Made by a program: the position numbers and the translations under genes. DNA of 64,000 nt. Source: Cladocopium goreaui (taxonomy: Eukaryota; Sar; Dinophyceae; Suessiales; Symbiodiniaceae). The stretch is from assembly GCA_947184155.2 (NCBI GenBank), contig CAMXCT020003746.1, forward strand, positions 108,501 to 172,500, given 5' to 3'. Positions 54,301 through 63,978 of the stretch are shown one piece after another. Each line of letters begins with the position of its first letter. The first letter of the stretch is position 1. Under the pieces are notes generated by a model, which made no database searches, was not told the DNA's origin, and saw only the letters and a program-made list of their open reading frames with translations.

Positions 54301-55268
54301 CTGATCCCCCAGAAGCACCAATTTCAAACGATTGATCATGAAATGTTTCACGGTGTATTTGATCGAATATATGATATGCATATATAAAATATGACACATA
54401 TATATAATATGACATATTTATAATATGATATATATATATATGCTTGTTGTAAACATAAACATGTGAATAAAAGTTTGATCAATCATAGGAATCCCCAAAT
54501 CCGCTCATCAAGTATCAAGCATGTCCACCGTCCCCATTGACATCTAGCCGCTAGACGGATGTTTAAGGTAGATATATCGAACTAGTTACGGTGAATCTTG
54601 ATGGTGGAGCGGTGCTAGTTCTGGGTGCTTCTTGGTTTTGTAAATAATGGGTATTCATGGTGATAACCTGCATCAGTTGGGATTTGACCCCTTTATAGCC
54701 TATAATTATATTTAGCTAGGCTATGATTATCAAGCCGCTCATGCTAGAACTGCACCAAGTAGGAATTCCAAAAATAATGGGTATAGCAAAACCATGCAAA
54801 ACCCCTCGAAGATCTGAGGATGACCATCCCCTTCTTGTGGCAAAATAAAAGGTGTCCCGAAGATGTCTGTCCCCCAATTTATCCAATGATATAGGTATAC
54901 AATCGGACTATATCCTTCATTAGTATGCCATATTAGAGATATCATCAACTCTTAACAATCAACTTATGATATAATGAATATAGATTGTTTCTGCATCACC
55001 AATTTGTGTTGGCTAAAACAGGTCAAACTCTCATTGTTGATTTTGTACATCAACATGTTCAAAAATGTTTGCTGGTGAAAACACCATTATCCCGCCATTT
55101 TTGTTGGAAAACAAGCATTTTCCACCGAAAAAAACACTTTGCCCATGAAACATATGTTCTCACCAAGGAGCAACTGAAGACTCGGAACAGGCCAGGTGAA
55201 GCCTCGGTTGAAGGACTGCTGGAAGCCACAAAAACATGAAGATATGATACATTGGAGAAGCGAACCAA

Positions 55269-55385
55269 TTATGGGGGTTCCTAAAATGCGGATACCCGAA
55301 ATCATCCAAGTCTTTAAACATCATTAGACCAATTTAGGATTTAAACCTTTTTTTTTTGGATCCTCCATTTTAGGAAACCCCCCAT
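55269..55385. mobile_element. family I inverted-repeat element
   Basis: TATGGGGGTTCCTAAAATG and CCATTTTAGGAAACCCCCCATA are near complements; GATACCCGAAATCATCC recurs in variants at 11511 and 59871. Confidence 0.65.
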
Positions 55386-55564
55386 ACAATGGGGAAGGCA
55401 AACGTTGCAGGACACTGTGGGTTCGCGAGCCAAATACGGAATCCTAAGGCAAGTTGGGAGCCCCGGCAACCGGATATCTTATAGCATATGATAACCACAC
55501 AACAAGTAGAACAAGTTCCATTATAACCACACTTTAAAAGACATCATATTATAGAATGCTATTT

Positions 55565-55657
55565 CCAAGTTCAGAAATCCGTCTCGTTGCCCTTTGGCAA
55601 TGAGGGTCTCACTGTTGGTGCAACGTTGGCTTTGAGCTCGGGGGTGCTTGCAGGTAA
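55565..55657. CDS. strand-ambiguous candidate exon
   Basis: On plus, KSVSLPFGNEGLTVGATLAL then SSGVLA runs from TTCCAAGTTCAG to GTAAATC, a good donor. On minus, KHPRAQSQRCTNSETLIAKG is equally open after ACCTGCAAG. Family H follows at once. Confidence 0.35.
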
Positions 55658-55762
55658 ATCATTGGATTGGTTTACGGAAAATAAAAAAGGAAACCCCCAC
55701 ATGTCATGGTAAAAACCCTGGTTTCCTGTAAATTTTCCCAACAAAACCAATCCAATGAGTAA
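55658..55762. mobile_element. family H element
   Basis: AAATCATTGGATTGGTTTAC... to AAAACCAATCCAATGAGTAAAT; same plan as 52363-52462. Confidence 0.7.
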
Positions 55763-56101
55763 ATCATATTTCTTTTGTTATCCTCTATATGCCATGTTGC
55801 ACATAGTTTATATGGTAAATCATTGTGAATCATCAATTTCTATGGGCCATGGCTTCCATAATCTTCCATAGCTATGTTCGATTACGGGTAAAAGAAGCAA
55901 GTAGCACATAGGCACATACCACCTAGTTGTCTCGAGATCTGTTCAAGACAGGTTCCGGTTTGAATGATCCGTGCACGGTTCAACGGAAGTAATTCTAGTG
56001 GCAATGACCAAACCCAATCCTAAATGGTAAACTGACTACTTGGTGACAAACTACCCACGGATCGTTTTTGTAGGTTAGTTCACCCTAGTTGTAAATTAGC
56101 C

Positions 56102-56237
56102 CTACAAAGTGGGCCCCCAAGATAGCTAAGTTGGTTTCTAACTACAATTTCACGTTTGGTTTTATGGTTGTTATAACGAACTAGTTAGATCGAGTTATAA
56201 ACCAACAAACATAACGCTTGAGGGCCCCACATTGTAC
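56102..56237. mobile_element. family D element
   Basis: CTACAAAGTGGGCCCCCAAG to GAGGGCCCCACATTGTAC, intact. Confidence 0.75.
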
Positions 56238-56729
56238 AAACATCATCCCATTAACAAAGTTCTAGGGAGACATGGAGGCCATCCATGAAGGTCCACCTAG
56301 AGGAGATAGTTAGCTAATGTTATCATCACAACTCCCCAGTGATTTGTTGGATTTGTCTACTGGGAATTTCTGAAAAAATGAGGGTTTATCATGGTTTATC
56401 ATGATTTATCATCATAGAATCATATACCATTTTGTTCCTATTAATGTGCGCATTTAGGGGTATGCACCATTTTCCGGGTTCCATTTCTGGAGGATTCAAA
56501 GTCATCCGGGGCTTGGATGAAGAAATCAGCTTTCAAGAGCGGCAGCATCAATTTCACACGTGGTCAGCTGTGAAACGATGGATTTTCATGTGCATCAGGA
56601 AACACGCAGAAAAGCAAACATCAAACAAACATTATCGTGGCCTTGTCAGTGACTATCAAAACATGGTGGTATTTGGTGAATATGTCAAGGTGGCTTGTTT
56701 GGAATACTTAATACTGATGAAGATTCAGA

Positions 56730-58541
56730 TCACTGGCAACTCACCAACAGATCACTAATCGCGAAAGTATGCAGGCTACTGGGAAAGGTCAAGCCTTCCA
56801 GGTTCTGTTTGAAGTCACGACCAAACCTCAAGCTTTGCAGGCTGCATGGGAATGTCACGCCCTTCAAGCTTTGGTTGAACTTTTGGCCAAACTCCAGATC
56901 TTCCAAGGCACTTGGAAAGGTCACAGCTTCCAGGTTCTGATTGAACTTGTCACCGAATCTTAAGCTTCGCAGACTGCTTGGGAAAGTCACATTCTCCAAG
57001 TTCTGGTTGAAAGAAACACCAAACGTCAGGGATTGCAAGCTGCCCGGGAAGATGACGCCCAGGAGGTTCTGGTTGAAATTGTAGCCAAACTTCAAATGTT
57101 GAAGAGTATTTGGGAAGGTCATGCCTTCCAAGCTCTGATTGAACCTAGTGCCAAATGTCAAGCTTCGCAGACCACTTGGCAATATCACCCCAGCGAGGTT
57201 CTGGTTGAACTCACCCTGAAACGTCAAGTTTTGTAGAGTGTTTGGAAGTGTCGCACCTTCCAGGCCGTGATTGAACCTGTTGCCAAAGGTCAGGCATTGC
57301 AGGCTGCTTGGGAAGGTCACATCTTTCAGACTCTGGTTGAACCACCCGCCAAGTGTCAAGCTTTGCAGCTTGTTTGGAAAGGTCAGGTAGGGTAAATTCT
57401 GCTGAGAGCTGACCAATAAGGTTTGGAGAGAACTTGGGAAGCTAAAGCTCTTCATGTTTGGATTGAAGGCAGACCCAAACTTCAGGGATTGCAGACTGCT
57501 AGGGAAGGCGACACCCTCCAGGTCTTGGTTAAATTCATCTCCAAAGCTCAAGCTTTGCAAACAGCTTGGGAAGGTGACACGCTCTATATTTTGGTTGAAG
57601 GCACCATGAAATGTCAAGCTCTGCAAACAGGCTGGGAAGGCGACGCCCTCGATCGTTTGGTTGAAGGCACCACGAAACGTCAAGCTTTGCAGACCACTTG
57701 GGAAGGAAACACCATCCAAGTTTTTGTTAAAGTCAAAACCAAACGTCAAGTTTTTGAGGCCATCTGGGAAGGTCACGTTCATCAGCTTCTGGTTAAACTT
57801 ATCACCAAATGTCAAGCTTTGCAGGCCACTTGGCAATGTCACACCCTCCAACTTCTGGTCAAATGCCCAACCAAACGTCAAGCTTTTGAGATTGTTTGGA
57901 AATGTCACACCCTCCAACTTGTTGTTGAAGTCAAAACCAAACTCTAGTTTTTCCAAAGTGCTTGGAAAGGTCACGCCCTCTAGGTTCTGGTTGAACCTAT
58001 CGCCAAACGTCAAACTTTGCAGACCAATTGGCAACGTCACGCCCTCTAGCCTTTGGTTCATCGCATCACCAAACGTCAAACTTTGCAAACGGCTTGGCAA
58101 AGTCATGCCTTCCAGGCTTCCTTTGAACCCCTTGCCAACTGTCAAGCTTTGAAGGTTTTCTGGGAGGTTGTACAGGACTTCGCTAGTTGCGGCACCCATT
58201 ATGCATGTCACCCCTTCCAGTGCAAATGGCTCTTCTTCATTTGCCTTTCCCTGGACAAAGGACATTGCAGAACACAAATCTGTGGAGCAGAGTGTATATG
58301 TCAATGTCGCCTCCTGGCCCCCAATCCCTTGATCTTGCAAGGTCTTGTTGCCAGCCTTCGCCGGAAGCTTCTCTGCCACCATTTGCCGCACATCCTGGCC
58401 ACGAGTCGTGACAGGGACTGCGAAGGCACCGATCAATTCTTCACCACTCAGGCCGCAGACGTGGAGCTTCAGGGGGTCCGATTGAGCCACTTGGCCTCCG
58501 GTGTCTTCGGGGGCATCAGAAGATGCAGCCCCCATCACCAA
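56730..58541 (-). CDS. ubiquitin-like / BspA-type leucine-rich repeat protein, single exon
   Basis: A 603-codon uninterrupted frame. Residues about 25-90 (LKLHVCGLSGEELIGAFAVP ... QDVRQMVAEKLPAKAG ... TLQDQGIGGQEATLTYTL) look like the degenerate ubiquitin-like fold common at the N-terminus of dinoflagellate proteins. From about residue 130 come 21 repeats of 22 residues (66 bp), consensus LTFGDxFNQNLEGVTFPSSL plus QS, with one short unit (LLVSSQQNLPYLTFPNKLQS). This is the LRR_5/BspA pattern, usually a solenoid for protein contact; no enzyme domain, signal peptide or membrane segment is seen. FAISDLLVSCQ caps the end. Met at 58541 is the first in frame; the next, six bases on, is equally possible. 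Unlike all neighbours it has no intron over 1.8 kb, which could mean retroposition or recent repeat growth. Upstream to 58890 another minus frame (DTDNNDKTYLLSRIYATHIL) may be a 5' exon or untranslated. Confidence 0.9.
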   Translation of the reverse strand: MVMGAASSDAPEDTGGQVAQSDPLKLHVCGLSGEELIGAFAVPVTTRGQDVRQMVAEKLPAKAGNKTLQDQGIGGQEATLTYTLCSTDLCSAMSFVQGKANEEEPFALEGVTCIMGAATSEVLYNLPENLQSLTVGKGFKGSLEGMTLPSRLQSLTFGDAMNQRLEGVTLPIGLQSLTFGDRFNQNLEGVTFPSTLEKLEFGFDFNNKLEGVTFPNNLKSLTFGWAFDQKLEGVTLPSGLQSLTFGDKFNQKLMNVTFPDGLKNLTFGFDFNKNLDGVSFPSGLQSLTFRGAFNQTIEGVAFPACLQSLTFHGAFNQNIERVTFPSCLQSLSFGDEFNQDLEGVAFPSSLQSLKFGSAFNPNMKSFSFPSSLQTLLVSSQQNLPYLTFPNKLQSLTLGGWFNQSLKDVTFPSSLQCLTFGNRFNHGLEGATLPNTLQNLTFQGEFNQNLAGVILPSGLRSLTFGTRFNQSLEGMTFPNTLQHLKFGYNFNQNLLGVIFPGSLQSLTFGVSFNQNLENVTFPSSLRSLRFGDKFNQNLEAVTFPSALEDLEFGQKFNQSLKGVTFPCSLQSLRFGRDFKQNLEGLTFPSSLHTFAISDLLVSCQ

Positions 58542-58559
58542 GGAAGGTCAACATCGCAA

Positions 58560-58890
58560 GGCTGCTACGGCTGGGGGGATTTTTCAATCAGCACCGTTGC
58601 TCGTTGAGTGTGGGATGTTCTGACTCTTCTAGCAACATGATCCCGCATCCAAGTTTGAGTAGTCTCTGAGTCTGGGTAAGCACAGGTGTCATCAAAGAAA
58701 AGGACTGTTTTTTCCTGGTGCATAGAAGTGATGGAAGCCTTTCCCATTTCTCTGCAGGACCTTTCTAGTGATCAAAAGCAGCGCGCACAAAATGTGAGTC
58801 GCATAAATCCTGGAGAGTAGGTATGTTTTGTCATTGTTATCTGTGTCCATGCGAGAAAAAAACACCATTTTGATCCATTTTGGATTCAAT
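58560..58890 (-). other. open region upstream of the LRR gene
   Basis: Two overlapping minus frames look protein-like: KTVLFFDDTCAYPDSETTQT (58560-58750) and MVFFSRMDTDNNDKTYLLSR (58692-58889). They could be leader exons of the LRR gene or an unrelated fragment; no splice sites are convincing. Confidence 0.3.
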
Positions 58891-59427
58891 CCTTGAGGTT
58901 TTATTCAATTCAACTTGTTTCTCAAAGGTTTTCCGTGCCAATTCCACTTGTCCAAACTTATGGCTAGCGGCTAGTTCTTGACTGGTGCTTCAATCCCATT
59001 TTGCACTGATGGGCCCTTTTTCAAACCCCAAACATATGCTTCCCAAATGGCAATAGTGGAAATATATTGTCCGACAAACGGTCCTTCATCTAGATCCATG
59101 TCCTACCCCAAAGCAACGATTTAAATCGAGATTTCTTACTGATTTATTTGCTGAAGTATTTAAATCTCATATTCTCAAAAATTGCATGTGAGTTTCATAT
59201 GTTCCAGATTGGTGGATGCTCATTGAAAGATATTGAAAGTCACCAGTGATGGCTATAGTTCCCCAGTTTCCAGCTGGATCATGGCTGAGAGTTTCATGGA
59301 TGGGCCAGCGAAATCCGAAGCACCAGCTGATAGGTGGTTTCTACATTCTACATCCCATGGTTTTCTTGGGCCCCAGAGGCAGGATTTCGCAACCATTCAC
59401 AGTATCATTATCAGTTTACCTGTCATT

Positions 59428-59513
59428 TACCCTATGGTTATTTAACATAGCCATGGAAAATAGCCCATTAAAAATGGTGATTTTCCATGGCTATGTTAAA
59501 TAACCAGATGGTA
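59428..59513. mobile_element. family A element bordering an exon
   Basis: TACCCTATGGTTATTTAAC to GTTAAATAACCAGATGGTA, 86 bp. Read on minus, its end TACCATCTG|GTTATTT is the natural donor of the exon at 59576-59505. Confidence 0.75.
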
Positions 59514-59576
59514 ATACTTCTGCATCCATTGTTCTTGAAGGTTCGAGAGGTACGCTTCCGTTTCTTCCCCAGCTAT
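59505..59576 (-). CDS. candidate exon ending inside an element terminus
   Basis: IAGEETEAYLSNLQEQWMQK then YYHL, 24 codons in phase 0, acceptor CCCAAGACTGAG. The last three codons (TAC CAT CTG) are the terminal bases of the family-A element, which supplies the GT donor. Confidence 0.5.
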
Positions 59577-59849
59577 CTCAGTCTTGGGAAGGTGAGATAG
59601 CTATCTGGTCTTCCATGGAGGTGCCGAAAAGTTCGTTAGCAAACGTTGGTTTATAACTAATATATCACAAGGGCTATGGTAGATGTTTATATATAACATA
59701 CTGTGTATATTATATATATATATGTACAGTACGTACATATAGTGTTTCTGTATTCAACAAGGTTTACAAGCCAAAGTTTATTCCCTGCAATACCTGAACA
59801 TGGATTGAACAATAAACTAGCTAGTGATTTCCACATTGAACTTCATTCA

Positions 59850-59955
59850 TATGGAGGTTTCCTAAAATAGGGCTACCCTAAATCATTCATTTTAATAGGA
59901 TGTCCCATGAAATAAACCATCCAGCTATTGGGTATCCGCCATTTATGGAAACCCC
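59850..59955. mobile_element. family I element
   Basis: ATGGAGGTTTCCTAAAATAGG to CGCCATTTATGGAAACCCC; weakly complementary ends. Confidence 0.55.
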
Positions 59956-59956
59956 T

Positions 59957-60086
59957 ACACGGTGGTGCCCCATAGTTAGCAAAGTTAGCTTATAACTCCC
60001 ATAACTATCGTTTATGGCAGATATAACGAACTAGTTAATGGGCTTTATAAACCAACAAACATCACTGGGGGGGCACCACCTTATGA
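59957..60086. mobile_element. family D element, GGTGGTGCCCC subtype
   Basis: ACACGGTGGTGCCCCATAG to CTGGGGGGGCACCACCTTA; interior ATATAACGAACTAGTTAATG as at 10784. Confidence 0.7.
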
Positions 60087-60117
60087 AATGTTGGCCATTG
60101 ACTAAGTGCATGCTACG

Positions 60118-60204
60118 CTATGGCTACGGAAAATAACCATGTCTAATGGGAAAATTCACCATAAATGGCAATTTTCAATAGCTATGTTAAATTACCGGAG
60201 GGTA
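60118..60204. mobile_element. family A element, left terminus lost
   Basis: CTATGGCTACGGAAAATAACC to GTTAAATTACCGGAGGGTA. A few units like the 43-bp intron repeat (in complement) follow at 60205-60260. Confidence 0.6.
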
Positions 60205-60324
60205 AACCCATCATATTTACCCCATCATAAACTCATCATAAACCCATCATAGACCATAACCCAATGGATTTTCCATGAAATAAACCATCCAGCTATTAGC
60301 TACCCCCATGACTGAGTTCCTTAC

Positions 60325-60370
60325 GGAGGTCCAAGGGCAACACAAACTCACCCACGTCCCAGACCAAGGC
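60325..60370 (-). CDS. candidate exon, unknown protein
   Basis: ALVWDVGEFVLPLDL, 15 codons plus one base, acceptor AAGCCTTGCAG and consensus-grade donor GTAAGG. Confidence 0.5.
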
Positions 60371-60403
60371 CTGCAAGGCTTGTCAAGCAGTTGACCAACA
60401 AGG

Positions 60404-60543
60404 ATACACTGTGGGGCCCCAAAACGCTTGAAGTTTCTTGGTTTATAACCCCATCTAATTAGTTCGTTATAACTACCATAAACCCAAACGTGAAATTGCA
60501 GTTATTTGCACCAACTTAGCTTTCTTGGGGGCCCCACTTTGTA
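60404..60543. mobile_element. family D element
   Basis: TACACTGTGGGGCCCCAAAA to CTTGGGGGCCCCACTTTGTA; full length, inverted core order. Confidence 0.75.
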
Positions 60544-60646
60544 TGTATATATATATATACATATATATATATATGTATACATGTATATATGTATGTTTGT
60601 AGACATTTCTGGACGGTTTCCAGACATGAAAGGGAGATTCATGTGG

Positions 60647-60647
60647 A

Positions 60648-60686
<39 letters not shown>

Positions 60687-60700
60687 ATATATATATATAT
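60647..60700. repeat. ATCT and TA microsatellite
   Basis: About nine ATCT units followed by a TA run. Confidence 0.85.
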
Positions 60701-60827
60701 GGATGTATCTCTATATGGGATGAGGAACTTGATCAAAACTAAGAGGAGATCTAATAGGGATTTCGCCAGGGATTTCTGTTAGAGTTCTTTTAGGAACACA
60801 TCATATTAGGCTTTGTGATACACCATA

Positions 60828-60943
60828 TAGCCTCTGGTAAACATACAAAAACTATGGAAGTCATGGCCCATAAAAATAAATGGTTTACCGTTCTTAATAG
60901 CATGGTGATTTTCTAGTTTGCTATGTTAAATTACCAAAGGCTA
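60828..60943. mobile_element. family A element with matched changes in both ends
   Basis: TAGCCTCTGGTAAACATAC to TTAAATTACCAAAGGCTA. The usual TACCC/GGGTA became TAGCC/GGCTA on both arms. Confidence 0.75.
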
Positions 60944-61038
60944 TATGGGGTAATGGTTAGAGAATGATGGACTGCATAGCCATCCCCCAAGGACCCAACA
61001 ATATACCCTCTAAAATGGTTGTCCAAAAGCAATGATGA

Positions 61039-61117
61039 CTGGTTGGTGGTTGAGCCTACCCATCTAAAATGCTTGGTATAGATGACTGATTAATGAGAAT
61101 GATCTACAATATAATGA
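61039..61117. mobile_element. family B element, truncated, tandem to the next copy
   Basis: CTGGTTGGTGGTTGAGCCTA then diverged sequence, ending where a complete copy begins; ATGA precedes both starts. Confidence 0.6.
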
Positions 61118-61228
61118 CTGGTTGGTGGTTGAGCCTACCCCTCTGAAAAATGATGGGTTTTGTCAGTTGGGATGATGAAACTCCCAACTGAATGGAAAAA
61201 AAAAATCATGTTCCAAACCACCAACCAG
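61118..61228. mobile_element. family B element
   Basis: CTGGTTGGTGGTTGAGCC to CCAAACCACCAACCAG, with TAATG on both sides. Confidence 0.8.
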
Positions 61229-61699
61229 TAATGTGGATATCGTGGGATATTGTCCGACAACAATTGGAATACACAAATTGTGATGAAAAAATTGAATTCT
61301 GAGGGCGGGATTTGACCAAGAAAAGTGGTGGTATAGTTTCATATACAACTGGGATACAGTGGGATTAATTAGGTGGTGATTTATGGCAACAATGGTATAT
61401 AGCCGTAGCTGTCACCATCAAGGGCTTTTGGTCACTGTTCGAACATGGTTTTGGTCATGTCATCTAATTACCATGTTAAATGGATGCGTATTGGTACAAA
61501 GAGTTGTGCTCCCCAAAAAGTTGGCTGATAAGTCCATTAACTATAGATAGAACTACCATAGTTACCTATAGTTAACCTAGTGAACTAGACCTATGTGTAA
61601 TTTAGTTACTATAATTTAGTTAATAGACTAATAAGCCAACTGTTACTAAGTAAGTTGGTTAATTTAGTTAGTTAAAACCATAGTTACCAAAAATTATAG

Positions 61700-61772
61700 T
61701 TACTATTTTTAATGGGTAAATCAACTATAAATGGCCATGTTCAATAGCTTTTTGTATGTTTACCAGAGGGTA
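61700..61772. mobile_element. family A element, right half
   Basis: AATGGGTAAATCAACTATAAATGG to ATGTTTACCAGAGGGTA; another right terminus alone at 61850-61865. Confidence 0.55.
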
Positions 61773-62059
61773 AGTCATGGATGGTCATGGTTAGTAGTGC
61801 AACCACCATGGTGACTTCGAGGATCTATTTAAGAAACCCCCCAAATGGTAAATAACCAGAGGGTAGATAGAACTACCATAGTTACATATGGTTAACCCAG
61901 TGAATTAGACCAACTTAACTTAGCAATTGTTTTTGGGGGGCACCACCTCGTAAGAATCCAAACACTTACCCGAAATTTCTCCGACCGGGAAAACATTTGT
62001 CCCAGGTCTCCCCAAGTGGTGGGAAAATACCAAAAACTAAAGGCACATGATGCTCCCTT

Positions 62060-62252
62060 GCAGTTTATGGCCCAACTAATAGTTACTTAATATATGTTAA
62101 TTGTTACTTGTTAGTATATAAACAGTTATGTTAGTAATTAGTAACAGGTTATCATGGCCCAACTAACAATAAATGGGCTTATTTCATGATATATAACCTT
62201 AGTTCCAGGAGTTACAAGTCCATTTACAACTGTTTGCTGGGCCATAACTGTG
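62060..62252. mobile_element. family E element with internal duplication
   Basis: GCAGTTTATGGCCCAACTAAT at the left and TGTTTGCTGGGCCATAACTGTGC at the right. A segment TTACTTAATATATGTTAATTG plus a second CATGGCCCAACTAAC lies inside and is shared with 13690-13815. Confidence 0.6.
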
Positions 62253-62259
62253 CTATGAT

Positions 62260-62520
62260 TGTGCCACATGCGGCTGCCACCTTCGGGACTTTTTGTCTTG
62301 GACCTTCACATGCGGCTGCCTGCTCCTGATCATAAGAGTATTCTTCCAATGAGGTAACCCTCGCAGGCACTTGAACAAGACGATGCACCTGGCCGTTGAA
62401 CACCTCGAGGCTTGAAGCATTGTCTGCTAAGACAGGCTTTCAGAACCTCTCTGGAGGCATTGGACCTCTTGCCCATGCACGGTGGGTGGCATGGTCGCGC
62501 CTAGCCAACCCTATAGTTAT
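62260..62520 (-). CDS. GC-rich coding block, one or two exons, unknown protein
   Basis: Left part reads DNASSLEVFNGQVHRLVQVP then ARVTSLEEYSYDQEQAAACE; right part reads GWLGATMPPTVHGQEVQCLQ. They are in different frames and would join across a 20-nt GT...AG stretch (GTTCTGAAAGCCTGTCTTAG). A third frame (SNASREVLKACLSRQCFKPR) crosses without a break. Unresolved. Confidence 0.45.
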
Positions 62521-62642
62521 CGGATCCAGGTCCAGCTATGCACATGGCTCCTGGCCGGCACGGAGGTTGGTTCCATTGATCTAAATGGGTTGTGGCACTA
62601 TGGTTACTAACCAGTTACTGTGACCTTAGGACCGTATCTCAC

Positions 62643-62752
62643 CATGTCATTATCTCCCCCCTTCTGCAGAATCGAATTGTCTGCTGCTTCCCGAACGCGC
62701 CTTGGCTCTTTCTGTGTACATAGCTCTGGCCCACTCCACTTTTTGCCTCGAG
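62643..62752 (-). CDS. candidate exon, unknown protein
   Basis: RGKKWSGPELCTQKEPRRVR then EAADNSILQKGGDNDM, 36 codons, acceptor CTCACAAAG and strong donor GTGAGATA. Confidence 0.55.
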
Positions 62753-62979
62753 CTTTGTGAGTAGTGGAACTAAATTTTTCTGTGAAAATCTCCAAATCAT
62801 GGCTGGCTCATGGGGATGTCATAAATATGTGTATATATATATATATATATAGGGTAATATGCTCCATTGGAACCCTCTGTAGTCATCAGCCAGTGAACAA
62901 AACCGGGTTTGTCAAAGTGATCATGTGGAGACGTAGTAGTCAACTGTGATTTTTTTGTCAGGTCATTGGGATGCCGAGA

Positions 62980-63051
62980 GCTGACCCACACATATTCAGA
63001 TTTAGGATCTGCAACCATGTATGCTGGGGGGATCCAATAATCTTGACCATC
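62980..63051 (-). CDS. candidate exon, unknown protein
   Basis: DGQDYWIPPAYMVADPKSEY then VWVSSRH after a pyrimidine tract and AATGAG; donor not certain. Confidence 0.45.
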
Positions 63052-63136
63052 CTCATTTTGGGGGGGGGGAGTGAAAACATGCATTTTCACATAGGCTCAT
63101 GTACTCAACAGGAGATACGGGCCATGATATGTAAAC

Positions 63137-63217
63137 CTTCCACCACCAGCGCCCAGCCCAGATCAACGTGTGAACCCTCTATCGCCATTGTTGCAGGAGC
63201 CGAATCCCCCGTGCGTC
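63137..63217 (-). CDS. candidate exon, unknown protein
   Basis: RTGDSAPATMAIEGSHVDLG then WALVVE, 26 codons, acceptor GATTACCAG and donor GTTTAC. First exon seen from the right. Confidence 0.5.
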
Positions 63218-63622
63218 CTGGTAATCAAAGCTGACGTTGGAAAATCCGCAAGTTATATTCATTCGGACATTATTTGTTCGATTGATTTTCCTTGCATTAA
63301 ATGAAAAAATCTATTTGGGTTCTCAAATTGTTTGGAAAATCAAAAACATGTTTAGACATGTTAATACCACCATGCGTGTTGGTAAATCCAACCCATTTGG
63401 GTTTGCCCAAAATAAGGGCACCCCCACTTCTACTATCTGATGGCCATGGTCAAGATGGTCTATACCCCATTTTCAGGTCACCCAAATATGAGATCAATTT
63501 GTTGATATCATATTATCCCATTTTTCCCAGTGTGTTTCATTATATCCCATGTTTGGTTCACCATTTTTCACCAGTGAAAAGCGGTTAAATCCCCATTTTT
63601 CACCATTTAATTTATTGATGTC

Positions 63623-63726
63623 TACCTCCCGGTAATTTAACATAGCTGTTGAAAATGGCCATTTATAATTGATTTACCGATTAAACATGGTGATTTTTCA
63701 TAATTATGTTAGTTTACCACAGGGTA
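63623..63726. mobile_element. family A element
   Basis: TACCTCCCGGTAATTTAAC to GTTAGTTTACCACAGGGTA. Confidence 0.7.
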
Positions 63727-63833
63727 ATTTCCGTATATAACAATTCCCGGTTACAGTATATCCGCTTGTCTCATTCCCCTATCCTTCCACACTATATATC
63801 GGCATATTTCCCTATGATGAATCTCTTAATTGT

Positions 63834-63978
63834 GTCAGTGGCCATTTCAACTCCTAAACTGGAGGTACCTACGTAATATGTAAGGTTGATGTAGCGGCTG
63901 TGTGAGGGAATATACCTCCAAAAAATTGATTTCTGTCATACAGTACCTCCAGTTTAGGTACCTGAAACGGCAGTTGGG
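63834..63978. mobile_element. family F element
   Basis: GTCAGTGGCCATTTC, GGAGGTACCTACGTAATATG and GTACCTCCAGTTTAGGTACC; the right end is changed (CTGAAACGGCAGTTG). Confidence 0.65.

Noticed and set aside
57423-58607. Plus-strand open frames of 163-184 codons opposite the LRR gene
   Set aside because: They are antisense shadows of the regular 66-bp repeats; the minus frame carries the ubiquitin-like and LRR features.
58541-58620. Relict dinoflagellate spliced leader upstream of the LRR gene
   Set aside because: Only GCTACGG matches; the full 22-base leader is not present, so retroposition is not supported by this.
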